Assembly (NCBI GenBank): GCA_033816765.1
Contig: CM066299.1
Coordinates: 838,501-902,500 of the forward strand
Source: Nothopassalora personata
Taxonomy: Eukaryota > Ascomycota > Dothideomycetes > Mycosphaerellales > Mycosphaerellaceae
Length of the DNA: 64,000 bases
Direction: 5' to 3'
Position numbers and translations under genes: made by a program. How positions within the stretch are numbered: the first letter of the stretch is position 1; each line of letters opens with the position of its first letter. A model generated the notes under the pieces. It saw nothing but the letters and a program-made list of their open reading frames with translations. It had not been told where the DNA came from and did no database searches. Positions 32,922-43,919 of this stretch are shown here, piece by piece.

Positions 32922-33767
32922 AGTACATAACTGACAGATACTCTTTATTCATCCCCACTGTCAGCCGCTGCTTTTTCAGGTCCTGCAGCAACCCTGATAG
33001 CGCTCTGTACCCTACTTCTGAACCTAGTCTAAAGGTCAAAAAGCATTGATATAGTCAGCATATTCTGGCTAGCTGTCGCGTTCATTTTCACGCTATTAGG
33101 TGATGAAGCTGTCCACATACTAGAGCGATAATGAGCTGTCAAATGCAGTTAAGATAGGCATATTGTAAGCTGGCACTGCAGTTGAGACTCAGCATAAGTT
33201 ACTGTTACTAAACAGCTATGTCTAGACTGATAAGCCTCCAAATAGAAAAGGTATAAGACTTCTATAGAGGCCTCCAGCAATCCATCATCTCAGCAATCCA
33301 TCATCTCAGCAAACAATATGCCTGTTGGACGACCACCATCGAGCTTCAGCCGCTATCATGATGAGATTAAAGATCGATATCTCAACATGAATGAAGGAGC
33401 TGAGGAGATCCTGAAGCCATAGTTTGATTCTCATAATGAGGCCTCAAGAGCTGAGCTGCCTATTGTTTTATAGCGATGAGATTATGAGATAATAAGATGA
33501 GAAAAGCGTGATTTTATTGGTTCAGTACTGCAAGCAGCACTATGGATAGCCCTGCAACAACACTTCTATCCTGGTGCATACCATGTTACAAGCTTCAAAG
33601 CGTACCAGTGATGACCATGTCTGCTGAAGAATGCTAACTAGAAACGCGCTCTAAAGCGACGCGACTGCTGGTCAGAAGCAGTAGGCGAACTAGTGAGACT
33701 GCTCAGAAGTTGAAAAAGCAGTGGCTGACAGTGGGGATGAATAAAGAGTATCTGTCAGTTATATACT
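32922..33767. mobile_element. Small inverted-repeat element, probably a non-autonomous DNA transposon
   Basis: Two 57-bp inverted repeats (32922-32978 and 33711-33767) match at 55 of 57 positions, with the core ACTGACAGATACTCTTTATT. They bound about 730 bp. The interior has a short broken plus-strand frame from about 33319 (MPVGRPPSSF then RYHDEIKDRYL), resembling the N-terminus of a fungal DNA-binding or transposon protein. It also has a short direct repeat (ATCTCAGCAATCCATC) near 33285. No target duplication was found, so the true ends are uncertain. Confidence 0.6.
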
Positions 33768-34185
33768 GCCGTCGAGTTCCGCCGAACTCTTCGACGTGAG
33801 ACTTCATCGGCCAACCTCGATCCATCACACGCGTCGAGACAGACTTCATTGACACCTGCCTTATCGGGATGTCGGAAGCCTCAAAACGGGGTATGCGACC
33901 AGGAGACGACATTGCTCGGTCAGGAGGAAGATGCGCCAACGGCCGGATGAAATTGGCCATGCATCGCGGCAAGTCTCGTCCACGACGTGAGGACGGGCGA
34001 TGCTAGAGCCTGCAAATACTCATCACTTGTTGTCGGCGGCATGCGCTGCACCCTCGTGGGATGCGTGGCGTCGACGGCATGGCCCCATTCGGCATCTCGT
34101 CCGCCACCACAGTCAAAATTTCGTGCCGACCGCGACGCTTCAAGGGCACCGAGCATCCGGACCGGACACGCATCCAGGCCTCTGG

Positions 34186-34194
34186 TGGTATATA
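34186..34194 (+). promoter_or_regulatory. TATA-like box upstream of the laccase
   Basis: GGTATATACC occurs about 260 bp before the laccase ATG in otherwise GC-rich sequence. The distance is long for a core promoter unless the 5' leader is about 230 nt, so this is tentative. Confidence 0.3.
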
Positions 34195-34450
34195 CCATTG
34201 CCGAACAATGCGACAGCCCTCATCCATCGCCCGGAGCGGGCGCTCTTGGCAACCTCCGCCCTGTTCGCATCGGGAAACAAAGAACCGCTTGCCATGCCAT
34301 ATCCCGCTCAAGGTGAAGTCGGCTCCATTTCATTGTACGCCGTGTGCGTCTCTCTCATTGTCGCCACGTCTCTCGCCAGTATGGATGTGACACAGACTGC
34401 CGCACTCTCTCTCACGCGGCAGCTTCACGCCAGCAGAACAGGTAGGCACC

Positions 34451-36580
34451 ATGAAGTTCTCAACTCAGACGACCTGCCTAGCACTTCTCGCGGCGTTTAG
34501 TCGCTCCACCGCAGCATGGTGGAGCGTTGACAAGTCTCCCAACACTCCCGGCTACGAAAAGCCAGCTTTAGGGCCGGTGATTCCAGAGTTCGGCAAGGTC
34601 TCCAAAAGACAACATGGCGATGGGAGCACAGTGACTCCATACCAACAGAACGGATGGTCAAAATGGGGCACTCTGGGGTACGGCGGCCTCCGACCATGGC
34701 TGGGAGGAAGTCCTTCCTTTGGAGAACTCGACACGGTCAACTTCAACCCTTTCACGGCTTCGAAACAGGTGACGGGCGCACGCACCCGGGTCTATGTCTT
34801 GGAGGTCGGTCAGTGCGATATCAGACCGGATGGTGTCATCAAACGAGGGGGACTCTGTGTCAACGGCCAGTTCCCAGGTCCTCTTATCGAAGCCAACTAC
34901 GGTGACACTCTTCAGGTCACGGTGAAAAACAACCTTCAGCACGAAGGGACGGCGATGCATTGGCACGGCTTCCTGCAGACGAGCAACTGTCACAACGACG
35001 GTGTGCCGGGCGTGCAGCAGTGTCCCATCGCCCCAGGTCAATCATACACCTACACCATGAAGGCCGAGTTGTACGGTTCGGCATGGTACCATAGTCACTA
35101 CTCAGGCCAGTACGCAGGAGGGGTCGTGGGTCCCATCGTCATCTGCGGCCCCGACAACTTGAAACACGACTTCGATCTGGGACCAGTCATGATCCACGAG
35201 TGGTACCGCGACGACTACTTCACCACCATTCAAGGCCTCTTCCGCCCGTTGGCACAAGGCGGCCCCAAACCCCCGGAAGCCAACAGCAACCTCATCAACG
35301 GCAAGATGCGCTTTGACTGCAGCAAGACGAGTCTCGAATGCGGAACGGCCTCGTACGCCAAGTTCAACTTCACCTCCGGCAAAGCCCACAAGCTGCGCTT
35401 GATGAATGTCGGGGCCGGTGTCGTCCAGAAATTCGCCATCGACGGCCACAACATGACCGTCATCGCCAACGACTACATGCCTGTCCGCCCCTACAACGTC
35501 TCCATGATCTCCCTCGGCGTTGGTCAGCGTGCCGATGTCATTGTCTACGGTACTGGGAGGCCCGGCGGGAAATACTGGATGCGCACCAACCTGATCCAGT
35601 GCTCCTTCAACGACGGCATCCAGACTGAAGGCCGCGCTGTCGTCTACTACGAGGACGCCGACACCAACTCCCTGCCGGACGCACCCTTTAATTGGGGTCC
35701 TACCAACAGCTCCGCGCCCCAACTCTGTGGAAACGATCCCCTGATCAACACCGAGCCATCTTACCGCATCCGCACTGCTACGCCGGACGTCACGCAGACA
35801 TTCGAGATCCGCGCTGTGAGCAACGGAACGAATATTGTCTACACTTTCGGCAACAGGACGTTCAGGGCGAACTTCAATGCGCCGCTGTACTGGAAAGTCC
35901 TGAACAATACTATCCACGAGGTACCGGGTGATCGTAACCTTTGGAATGTGGGCAATGCGCGGACTGCGAGGGTCATCATCTATAACTACAACGACCAGGG
36001 CCATCCGATTCATTATCACGGTAAATCGTTGCATCCTCACCCCCACCAATAGAATAGGAGTCGTACTGACGATGTTTTCAAGGCCACAATATGCAAATCC
36101 TCGCCGTGGGCATGGGACAATGGAATGGAGCCGTCGTGCGTGCGAGCAACCCTCAGCGGAGAGATGTACAGATGATGCCGCCGGCTACCAAGACCGGTAC
36201 GCCCAGCTATCTTGTTGTGCAGTGGACGGTCGATAATCCTGGTGGTAAGTTCTCTTCACCTCAACTCAACCTGCCGAGCGTCCGCGAGGCCGCCTTCTCC
36301 CTCACCTCTAACCTCTCATGCCTTGGCCATCTGTCTTCTCCCCAACCCCTTCACCTCTCTCATCCTCGTCGCTAACACTTCTCCCACAGTGTGGCCCCTC
36401 CACTGCCACTTCGCGTGGCACAGTTCAATGGGCCTGGTCGTCAACGTCATGGAGAGGACAGAGCAGGCGAGACAGAATTTGCGAGGCGCGGGAGCACCAA
36501 TCAGAAAGACCTGCGAGGGCTGGGATACTTGGATCAGAAAGACTGGACCGTTGCTTACGGGCATTGATAGTGGGTTGTAG
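34451..36580 (+). CDS. Secreted laccase (multicopper oxidase), three exons
   Basis: Oxidises phenolic substrates while reducing O2 to water; secreted. Exons 34451-36020, 36083-36244 and 36390-36580 join in frame to 640 residues. Introns are 62 bp (GTAAAT...TTTTCAAG, branch TACTGAC) and 145 bp (GTAAGT...CCCACAG). A signal peptide covers about residues 1-22 (CLALLAAFSRSTAA). All four copper motifs are present: HWHG 170-173, HSH 214-216, HPIHYHGHN 518-526, and HCHFAWH 582-588 with the T1 Cys at 583. The residue ten after that Cys is Leu593, the axial position seen in asco-laccases. The protein ends DSGL, the conserved mature C-terminus of asco-laccases; here it is the natural end, so no propeptide remains to be cleaved. 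Exons are free of RIP. No pigment or lignin-pathway partner gene is visible nearby. Confidence 0.95.
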
Positions 36581-37725
36581 ACGAAGCTAAGGGGAGGCGA
36601 GGGAGAGGTCATGATGGCGAGATGGATGCCATAGAGCATGATGGACTGTGTTCGCAGGGTGACCGCGATGGATTGAAGACAGAACATGTTGCAGCTAACG
36701 CATTGCGCCTGCGCTGCATCAGTAACCTCGAAGCTCTGGCTGACAAATCTTAGCTGCTGAAACACATGACCACAGAAGGCGTGAAGGATGGCTCGGACAA
36801 TCTCGAGCCGCCTGTCGCCGCCCAAATATCACTCATATCATATATATCCAGAAGGACGTGAAGCCATGTCCCCAAGATTCGACGCCCCACCGATTGACTC
36901 AGGATCCAATAATCCCTATCCTTGTCGGTGATGTCGCATTTGTCAAGCTCGTACTCGCTGCGTCTCGAAGCTTCTTTTGCGTCGTCCCAGAAGGAGGAGA
37001 GTGGACTCCTCCACGCGTCTCGATCTCTCATGTCTGGACCCAATCAGTCTCGATGCCACTTCGTACGTCCCGCTCCGCCTGTGAGCGACGAAGAGTTCCA
37101 GACGCCAGCATCGGCGGAAAGCGACCGCGCTGCGGCGCAGCGGGAGGGAGGAGCCGCACGAGCTTGCGCACGCGGCCCCAGCGGCGCCGATCTTCCTTTG
37201 GGGCGAAAGCATGTCACGTCACGTTCCCGTCGACGGTCCATCACTGCAGCTCGGTCGCGTCCCGCGGCCGTGTGCTATGGACGGGGATGGGGGCATATCA
37301 TCGATCGGTGGCGAGATGGTGGCGCCGTGGAGCGTCGCGAGGGCCGTGGAGAAGAGATGCACGATGGGAGGGCACGACGAAGGAGGGGAGGAGGAGGCAC
37401 GTTGCTGCGCTGCACCGCTCCCCGGGGGGCGTCAAGAATTCTTCGTCGCTTGTTTCAGTGGAGCGCGACGGAATTTGTTCTGGACGCGACGGACGGTGCG
37501 CCTCGTCGTCATCGTGATGACCTGTCGCGCGGCATCGCGACCTCGCGACCTCGCGCCGCGACGTTTGGGGGGTGGCACGTTCGGAAAGACGCTTTGCTTC
37601 GCGGTCGCACCGCAGGACGCTTGCCAAAGTCTCGTGTGTCGCGCGCTGTCGGTGCAGCAGTGATTGAATTATAGGGTGGGTACGGCTCATGCTGTGTTTT
37701 TCGGTTGGGGCCATCTGCTCCTGCC
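36581..37725. other. Intergenic region between laccase and AhpC-like gene
   Basis: GC-rich and without a convincing gene. The long plus-strand frame 36922-37674 is arginine-rich with no domain and overlaps equally long frames on other strands. An imperfect inverted repeat (37084-37105 and 37429-37450) lies within it. Confidence 0.6.
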
Positions 37726-37727
37726 GT

Positions 37728-37800
37728 CTGCGCCTGCATCTGCGCCTGCTTCTGCTCCTGCTCCTGCTCCTGCTTCTGCTCCTGCCTCTGCTCCCCTCCT
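37728..37800 (+). repeat. CTGCTC/TGCTTC pyrimidine-rich microsatellite
   Basis: A run of CTGCTC, CTGCTT and TGCGCC hexamers about 100-170 bp before the next ATG, probably in the 5' untranslated region. Pyrimidine-rich tracts are common upstream of fungal start sites. Confidence 0.8.
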
Positions 37801-37898
37801 GGGACGACGTGTTCCTCCCGTGCCTCCCTTGGTCCCACGACTGTTGCACGAGCAGATCACACCCGACCAACGCCACTTTTCGAGCACCACCGCTCACC

Positions 37899-38861
37899 AT
37901 GGCGGATCGGAGGTCGGTCTCGCCTATTGGCGCGTCGAGATTCGAAGCTCCCTATGAGCCACCGCGATCCGTCCACAATTCGGCGGCCGCGTCGCCCATG
38001 ACCCCAGCACCGGGCAGTATGCCGTTCAGTGTGCGAACTTCCTCGCGAGCGGCGCCTTCCGACTCGCTCTTTTCGCACGCCGGCACCACGGAGACGGCCC
38101 CGACGTCGATATCGTCCGGCGACCACTGGCCGCACGACGATCGGGATAGCATGCAGAGTCCGGTCGAGGCCGTCTCGGCAGACGAATGGTTCTCGCGATT
38201 CCGCTCCGACGACGACATCGATGCCCTCCGATCCGACGAATGTCCAGACCGAGCGACCCTGGCCGCGGTGAACAATGTCCACGTCTACGACGCCGAAGGG
38301 AACGCCCGCGCGTTCGGCTCCCTCTACGAACCCGCCTTCGCGACCCACCAACGCCAACTCATCATCTTCGTCCGCCATTTCTACTGCGGCGCCTGTCAAG
38401 CCTACCTCAAAGCCTTGGCGGAGCACATCAGCATGCAAGACTACTTCACCATCCCGGTCCCCACCTCCATCACCGTCATCGGCTGCGGCGAACCCAACCT
38501 CATCCCCCACTACAAAACCTTCACCGGCTGCCCCTTCCCCATATTCGCCGATCCGGACCGCAGCTTGTTCAAAAAACTCGGCATGAAAGTCACCGTGAAC
38601 CTCGGCGGCGAACGACCCGAATACATGAAAGACATCTCCGTCCCCGCCTGGGCCGCGGGCCAATTCAAAACGGTCAGCTCCTCCCTCAAAGACCCCGACG
38701 GGATCCGCAAGCGCGACATCCTGAAAGGGGGACACCCCTTGCAGATTGGCGGCGAGTTCTTGTTCGAGGAAGGACAAGTGGTGTGGTGTCACAGGATGAA
38801 GAACATGCGGAATCATGCCGAGATCAAGGTGATCAGGAAGTTACTGGAGCTGGACGATTGA
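37899..38861 (+). CDS. AhpC/TSA-like thioredoxin-fold protein (PRXL2/AAED1-type)
   Basis: A single-exon gene of 320 residues. I start at the ATG in CTCACCATGG (37899), not the upstream frame start at 37689, because the upstream part translates the microsatellite. Residues 1-110 are low-complexity and Ser/Pro-rich, probably disordered. A thioredoxin-like fold follows: LIIFVRHFYCGACQAYLKAL carries a CGAC pair at Cys163 and Cys166. Next come ITVIGCGEPNLIPHYKTFTGCPFPIFADPD and a helix-strand C-terminus with GGEFLFEEG. This pattern fits the AhpC-TSA_2 family found in fungi, which is redox-related but poorly characterised. The position of the Cys pair near the strand-1/helix-1 turn supports a redox role. 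No neighbour suggests a pathway. Confidence 0.85.
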   Translation: MADRRSVSPIGASRFEAPYEPPRSVHNSAAASPMTPAPGSMPFSVRTSSRAAPSDSLFSHAGTTETAPTSISSGDHWPHDDRDSMQSPVEAVSADEWFSRFRSDDDIDALRSDECPDRATLAAVNNVHVYDAEGNARAFGSLYEPAFATHQRQLIIFVRHFYCGACQAYLKALAEHISMQDYFTIPVPTSITVIGCGEPNLIPHYKTFTGCPFPIFADPDRSLFKKLGMKVTVNLGGERPEYMKDISVPAWAAGQFKTVSSSLKDPDGIRKRDILKGGHPLQIGGEFLFEEGQVVWCHRMKNMRNHAEIKVIRKLLELDD

Positions 38862-40064
38862 CCATCGGAGCGCGACTCGATGATTAGTTCCGTGCCGAGT
38901 CATTATCAGAAGACGAATGAGCCGAATGCTTCCGGCGGTGATGCGGGTGCCGATTGGCAGACGTATTAGTGAGGAGCGCGTACGGGAGACACCCATCACG
39001 CGAGACCGACATGAACGGAGCATGCGAGGCAGATCGGGCGAAGAGAGGCATCTGGACCGCCATACCTTCCGGCATCAGCCACGAGTGAAGCATCGCCGAG
39101 CTGGAGGAGCTCGCAGCAGGGCAGCAGGCACCGCACGCGTTTCATCACAGCCCAAGAGAGCCGTCAAGCAGTCCAGCGACCCAAGACTCGCGCGACATCG
39201 GGGGCACTTCGAAAGAAGCTGGTCAGAATCACACCCACGCTCAGATATCCGGCGTCGAGCTCATCCAAAACAGCAGTGGGATCTCCCGATCCCACACCCG
39301 AAGAGCAGGAGGAGGGAAGGGAGAGTAGCGGAGAAGACCAACAGCATCACTAGCATTTTTCCTGGCGTTTTGTTTTCAGACATGCAGATACCCCTTCGAG
39401 AGACAGTCCTCGACGAAAGAGAATGCGTCTCGTAGACAGACCGCGACGGACTCTAATCACGGCAGCATCCATGACACGGGACAGGACATGACAGTGTAGT
39501 ACAAGGGCAGCGGAGGAGTACTTTGACGCAATGAAAATGACCTTTCGTAGGTGCAAACCAACATCCGTAGACATTTTCAGCTTCAATGTCGACGTCCACG
39601 CCACGTCGGCCTCTGCTCGTCACTCGCGTCGTCCCAGTACTGTGCGCCAGATGTCCGATGCGCCACATCCATCCCACACCCCAGACGTCGCGATTTCCTC
39701 GCCAAGAAACCTCCATCGCCCCCCCACCACCCTGCGGCCGTTGGGAGGAACATTTCGGGACATGCACGTGCATGACTCTTGACATTCGCAATCTTCTCAC
39801 GTCCCGCCCATCGCGGACACGGAGGACTCGACTCGAGTCGAAAGAGCCCGTCCACAGGCGTGGCGTATATTTTCGTGGTGTTCTCATTCCATTCATGTCG
39901 GCACATCGCCCATCTAGCCTGTACTGATGCTGCCTCGCGCTCATGCTTTCCATACGCCGTGCACCCTCTGCTTCAGCAGCAATGTGTATCGTATGTCACC
40001 CAAATGCCTCTCGCTATGCGGCAAGCAATCTCATCTCATCGTCATCGTCCACAAAGCAGCGTGC
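38862..40064. other. Intergenic region
   Basis: About 1.2 kb between two convergent genes (AhpC-like plus strand, CSN1 minus strand). It should hold their 3' untranslated regions. I see no gene with a recognisable domain. The frames here are short and overlap each other on both strands. Confidence 0.6.
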
Positions 40065-41551
40065 CTAGTAGGCACCGTTGCCGACGCCGCCTCCACCCCA
40101 TGGGCCCTTCGGCTTGGGCACCTCCAGCCCCGCCAGCGTCATGTTGACCTTATGCAGCCGCAACAACAGGGTCCGCTCCACCTCTTCCGCAGTCTGCTGC
40201 GCATGGTGGTGTGCCGCTTGCCTCGCCTCTTTCCGTGGCGCCTTGAGCACGCCGTGCACCACGTCCAGTCGTGCATCTAGCAGACCGCTGTCGATCATGA
40301 GGAGCACCTCGGCCTCCATCGCTTCGGCGGTGTTCGGGGTCGGGGGGAAGGTCGAGGCGAGTGAGGCCAGGCTGACCTCCGAGAAGGAGGAAAAGTAGGA
40401 GGTAATGCTGCGCTCGCGGATCTTGGCGATGAGGCGGTCGACGTGGGAGCCGTAGACGCTGACACTCGTAGCGCCGAGGAAGACGTCGAGGGTCCAGTCG
40501 CTGTAGTAGTGGCGCAGCGTTTCGATGCAGGCCTGGTACTTGGCGGTGGTGTAGAGGGTGATGGCTTTGCGCATGTGCGGTTCTTGCTCGAGGAAGGCGC
40601 GGAACGGGCCACCGAGAAGTCGGTCGTTCAGCTCGTCGCGGCTCAGGGTCGCCAAGGCGCAGAGACCGCCGTAGACGGCCACGTCGTTTGCGCTGGCGAC
40701 TGCACGCTCCATGTCCGAGCCGAGGACGGGTCCCATGTTATGGTAGTCGAACGAGGCGTGGAGGAAGGTCTTGGCTGCGGTGGCATAGTCGCCCTGCGCC
40801 ATGCTCGCCAGCCCGGACATGACGTACGAGATGGGGGTCAGCTTGTTCTGCTCCTCCTCCTTGACGCCGGTGTTGCGGAGGCGGCTGGCGTTGACGAGGA
40901 CGTTGTTCCAGTGCATGCTGCCCGAGCCTCCGAGGTGCGCCGTGGTGGCGGCTTGGAGGATGGACGTGTAGATGAGGCGCAAGGTCATGGCCGTCATGTG
41001 TGCCGGCGTGGTGCAGAAGTCGCGCATCTTGCCGAACTGCGAGTAGGCCGCGTTGTATCCCGCGCCGCTCGCCGATTGCGCGTTGCTCGGGTCTGGCATC
41101 GGGCCGCCCGTGAGCAAGAGGTGTGTCGCCAGGTCTTCCTGTCCCATGCGGATGCTCTCCCGAATAAGATTGTTCTTGTATCCCCTCAGCTCGCTCTCCA
41201 GCCGCGCCAACTCGCGTCGGTTCTCCTCCTCTTTGCGCGTCACCCACTCGGGGTCTCCCCGCGCCAGGTCCTGTAGGCCGAGATGGCCGGCGAGTTCCAG
41301 CAGGCGACGGTAGAGCGGGACGTCCTTGCCGCTCTTCGCATGCTTGATGGCGAGCGTGAGCGCTGGGCGGGCGAGGGACGGGCAGTGCGCGGCAATGTGG
41401 GCGAGGCGAAGGGGCAGGAGCGGTCCTGCCGGTGTCAGCCGAGCATCGCAGGAAGATGGCCACGATCCGCCTTACCTTCGTAGTGGCTGGCGTACGTCTC
41501 GAGGTCGAACGTCGGCGGTGGCAGGTTCGCTGTGAATCGTTCAGCGTGCAT
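40065..41551 (-). CDS. csn1: COP9 signalosome complex subunit 1 (CSN1)
   Basis: CSN1 is a scaffold subunit of the signalosome, which removes NEDD8 from cullins; in fungi it affects development and secondary metabolism. Two exons on the minus strand, 41551-41476 and 41425-40065, join in frame to 478 residues. The 50-bp intron is GTAAGG...CGGCAG. The start is the ATG in GCATGCACGCTG, which gives MHAERFTANLPPPTFDLETYASHYEG. The YEG/LAHIAAHCPSL block is typical of CSN1/RPN7 N-termini. An RPN7 helical region covers about 60-290, with YSQFGKMRDFC and SYVMSGLASMAQGDY. The PCI domain follows at about 320-430 (VDRLIAKIRERSITSYFSSFSEV). A Gly-rich tail ends the protein. No RIP is seen, consistent with a conserved gene next to TE-rich DNA. 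Confidence 0.9.
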
Positions 41552-41917
41552 GCGACATCATATGCTCTTTTCCCGGCGATATCACATACCCGTGCTGATC
41601 TTACGCGCCATGTTGGCAGCGATCGTGGTGGTAGTGATGATGATGGAGAATGGTGCGAGCTGCACATGTGTCGGTGCCTGCCACGCCCACGCCCACGCGA
41701 AAGTCAAAGCGCGAGCCGTGGACATGACGCGGGGCGGGGCGGGGCGGGGCAACAAGATGAATGCCTGCAGCACATCTTCCACACAATGAAGAGCGGACAT
41801 GGAGACAACGGTTGACCCCGTGTCCACGTTCACACGGCACACACTTTGATCACCGGTCCTCGTCCTGCTTGACCTACATACGTGCAGACATGGTTCAATC
41901 CGAACACAACACAAAGC
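41552..41917. other. Intergenic region upstream of CSN1
   Basis: The putative CSN1 promoter, also lying downstream of the hydratase remnant. It includes a GGGGC repeat run (about 41730-41748). No gene was recognised. Confidence 0.6.
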
Positions 41918-42830
41918 TCAAAGCTTCGCCGGCCCCCAATTCGGCTTCCTCTTCTCTCGGAATGCAGACAAACCCTCGACAGAATTCTCGCCCTTCATCA
42001 GCTTATCATAGTAATTCTCATGCGTGAGCTGGAACGCTCGTTCAACGCTCCCGGTCTCCCATGCTTCCCGCAGAGCTGCTCGCGTGACGATGATCCCATC
42101 CGGTGAGACGGCGGCGACTTGTCTGGCTTTCGCCATCGTCTCTGCCAGAACACTCTTGGGAGACTTCGCAATGCCCTGGATGAGACGAAGGTCCAGCGCT
42201 TCGCGAGCGGACAGACGTCGCCCAGTCAAGGCGATATCGCTGGCTGCTTGCATCCCGAGGTTCCGCACGAGGCGAGGAAGACCTCCGCCGTAGGCATAGA
42301 CGCCGACTTGTGCCTCTGGCAGACCGAACTGCGCATTTGGCGATGCGATCGCAATGTCACTACACGATCCTGTCGGCACTACTTTACCTTCCCCCCCGGT
42401 AATTTCGACACGTACCTGTTCAACACAATCTCAAACCCACCACCCAGCGCCAACCCGTTCACAGCCACGAGCATCGGCTTCTTCCCCTCCGTCGACTCAC
42501 GCCCGCAAATCCACCCCTTGGATGCTCATGCAACCAAATCTCGGACTTCTTGGGGTCCTGGTAGCCCAGTCTGGCTCGCTATGCTTGCTCGATCTCTTTG
42601 AGGTCCGAGCCGGCGCAGAACGCTTTGGAGCCGGAGCCGGTGATGTTTGCCACGCGGAGGGACGGCTGGTCGTCGTACCAGTCGAAGAGGTTCTCGATTT
42701 GCCAGTTCATAGTGTGGGTTATGGAGTTCATTTGCTTCGTTCTTGACAGCGTGAGGAGCATGATGGAGGGTTCCGGGAATGTGACGTCTACGCCGTCGCA
42801 GGGTGGTGGCTGCAGTATGTTTGGAGACAT
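41918..42830 (-). pseudogene. Enoyl-CoA hydratase/isomerase, broken by a stop and a frameshift
   Basis: Family members hydrate or isomerise enoyl-CoA thioesters in fatty-acid or side-chain degradation. Exon 1 (42830-42416) encodes MSPNILQPPP then PSIMLLTLSRTKQMNSI and AFCAGSDLKEIEQA, the oxyanion-hole strand. It then meets an in-frame TAG (complement of about 42580). Some 35 codons later the frame shifts by one base between GFAGVSRR and GKKPMLVAVNGLALGGGFEIVLN. A 56-bp intron (42415-42360, GTACGT...GTGTAG) restores SDIAIASPNAQFGLPE and the rest, including PEAQVGVYAYGGGLPR, to a TAG. No splice pair was found that removes the stop. Total length is normal, so this is a recent loss or a sequencing error. 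Confidence 0.8.
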
Positions 42831-43378
42831 CTCTCCCTTTCCTCGATGGTCCGCTCAATTCTGTACAATCGACGTTGATAGATCAAGTCTGTTCTTGCGG
42901 TCGTGATAGGTGCTGATGTCGTCCCCTCGGTCCCAAGCGACAGCCGAGGAAGTGGGGTCGATATGAAAGTCAATTTCGCTCAACTTCCTTGCAAGTATGA
43001 GATACTACCTCCTATGCTGACGTGGCCTTAGACTGTCATCCACCTTGATACTGGAATGTTATGACAACGTCGTGCAGAGCAAGCTTCTGGCCCGACGCGC
43101 CACAGCTCCCGGGGGACATTCGATGATGCGGCCGGATGCACTTCAAACTTGATCGGCATCAACATCATCCTCGTGACTTCCTATCCACTACCGTACAGTA
43201 TCCGTCGCGAACCTCGCATTTAAATCCAACTCCATTTGTCTGCTGAACGGGCTGAGAGTAACCAGATTTCGTCAGCACGTTCTGGACGAAGATGTCACTT
43301 CATGAAAAGAAGCGACAGTAAATAGAGCATGTCTTGATTGGACTCAACGCTAAGCAAAGTACACTTTACCAGACGGCG
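42831..43378. other. Intergenic region
   Basis: No gene recognised. Includes the presumed promoter of the minus-strand hydratase remnant. Confidence 0.5.
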
Positions 43379-43678
43379 ATGGTTGAAGTGAGCGAGGGCT
43401 TCACTCACGAACTCGTCCACGCCATCGACGACCGAGACTGGACAGCAGGGCGATGGTCTTTCGTGGCCCCCAGCTTTACCATCAAACCAGGAGCGATGAC
43501 TAGGCCGATAGAGACGGGAAGCACGCACGTCTCACTGGACGAATGGCTAGAAACCTGGACGGTATGCACGAAGAAGAACCCTGAGGTCCATCTCAAAGTG
43601 GCCGATATCAGCGCCGTGTCCAATGTTAAGTATGGGACAACGGAGACGCTGTTCAATATGGAGGTTCCGGGCGTGTAA
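43379..43678 (+). pseudogene. NTF2-like (SnoaL-type) protein, probably truncated
   Basis: The 99-residue frame from the ATG at 43379 reads FTHELVHAIDDRDW near the start, then WSFVAPSF and VSLDEWLETW, a pattern common in small fungal NTF2-like proteins. Family members are usually longer, with two or three more strands. Immediately past the TAA the same frame continues PGIATKSCVHSVD, which resembles the next strand, so the stop is probably a mutation. Such proteins are often of unknown function. The assignment rests on pattern memory only. Confidence 0.4.
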
Positions 43679-43919
43679 CCTGGCATCGCGACGAAAAGTT
43701 GTGTGCATAGTGTTGATTGAGACTCGTCTCACACCTTCTTTCACATCAGAGACGTTGTTTGACAGTAGCAAACGTCCAGGAGGACTGTATCTGCGCACCG
43801 CGATACGCAGATAGATAGATCATCAATTCACTGAGTTCTTTTCCCATAAGCCGTTGCCGCACATTCTGGCTTTACAGTGGATGAAGCCTGGGAAATGGGT
43901 GCCAGTGAGCCTGGCCACT

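Noticed and set aside
34000..34500. 166-codon frame overlapping the laccase start
   Set aside because: Overlaps the signal-peptide exon in another frame and has no domain; it is the upstream region read in the wrong frame.
35102..36049. 315-codon minus-strand frame across the laccase
   Set aside because: Antisense shadow of a well-supported gene.
36922..37674. 250-codon plus-strand frame between laccase and AhpC-like gene
   Set aside because: Arginine-rich, no domain, and overlaps similar-length frames on other strands in GC-rich sequence.
37689..37898. N-terminal extension of the AhpC-like protein
   Set aside because: Translates the CTGCTC microsatellite into a Leu run; the ATG at 37899 has a better context and protein start.
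37857..38816. 319-codon minus-strand frame across the AhpC-like gene
   Set aside because: Antisense shadow with no recognisable domain.
38917..39435. 172-codon plus-strand frame downstream of the AhpC-like gene
   Set aside because: Low-complexity basic composition, no domain, no splice partners.
34451..41551. Secondary-metabolite or melanin gene cluster around the laccase
   Set aside because: No polyketide synthase, peptide synthetase, regulator or transporter is present; neighbours are unrelated housekeeping or broken genes.
42380..42600. An extra intron removing the stop in the hydratase
   Set aside because: No GT donor before the TAG pairs with an acceptor after it while keeping the conserved SDLKEI and GFAG segments.
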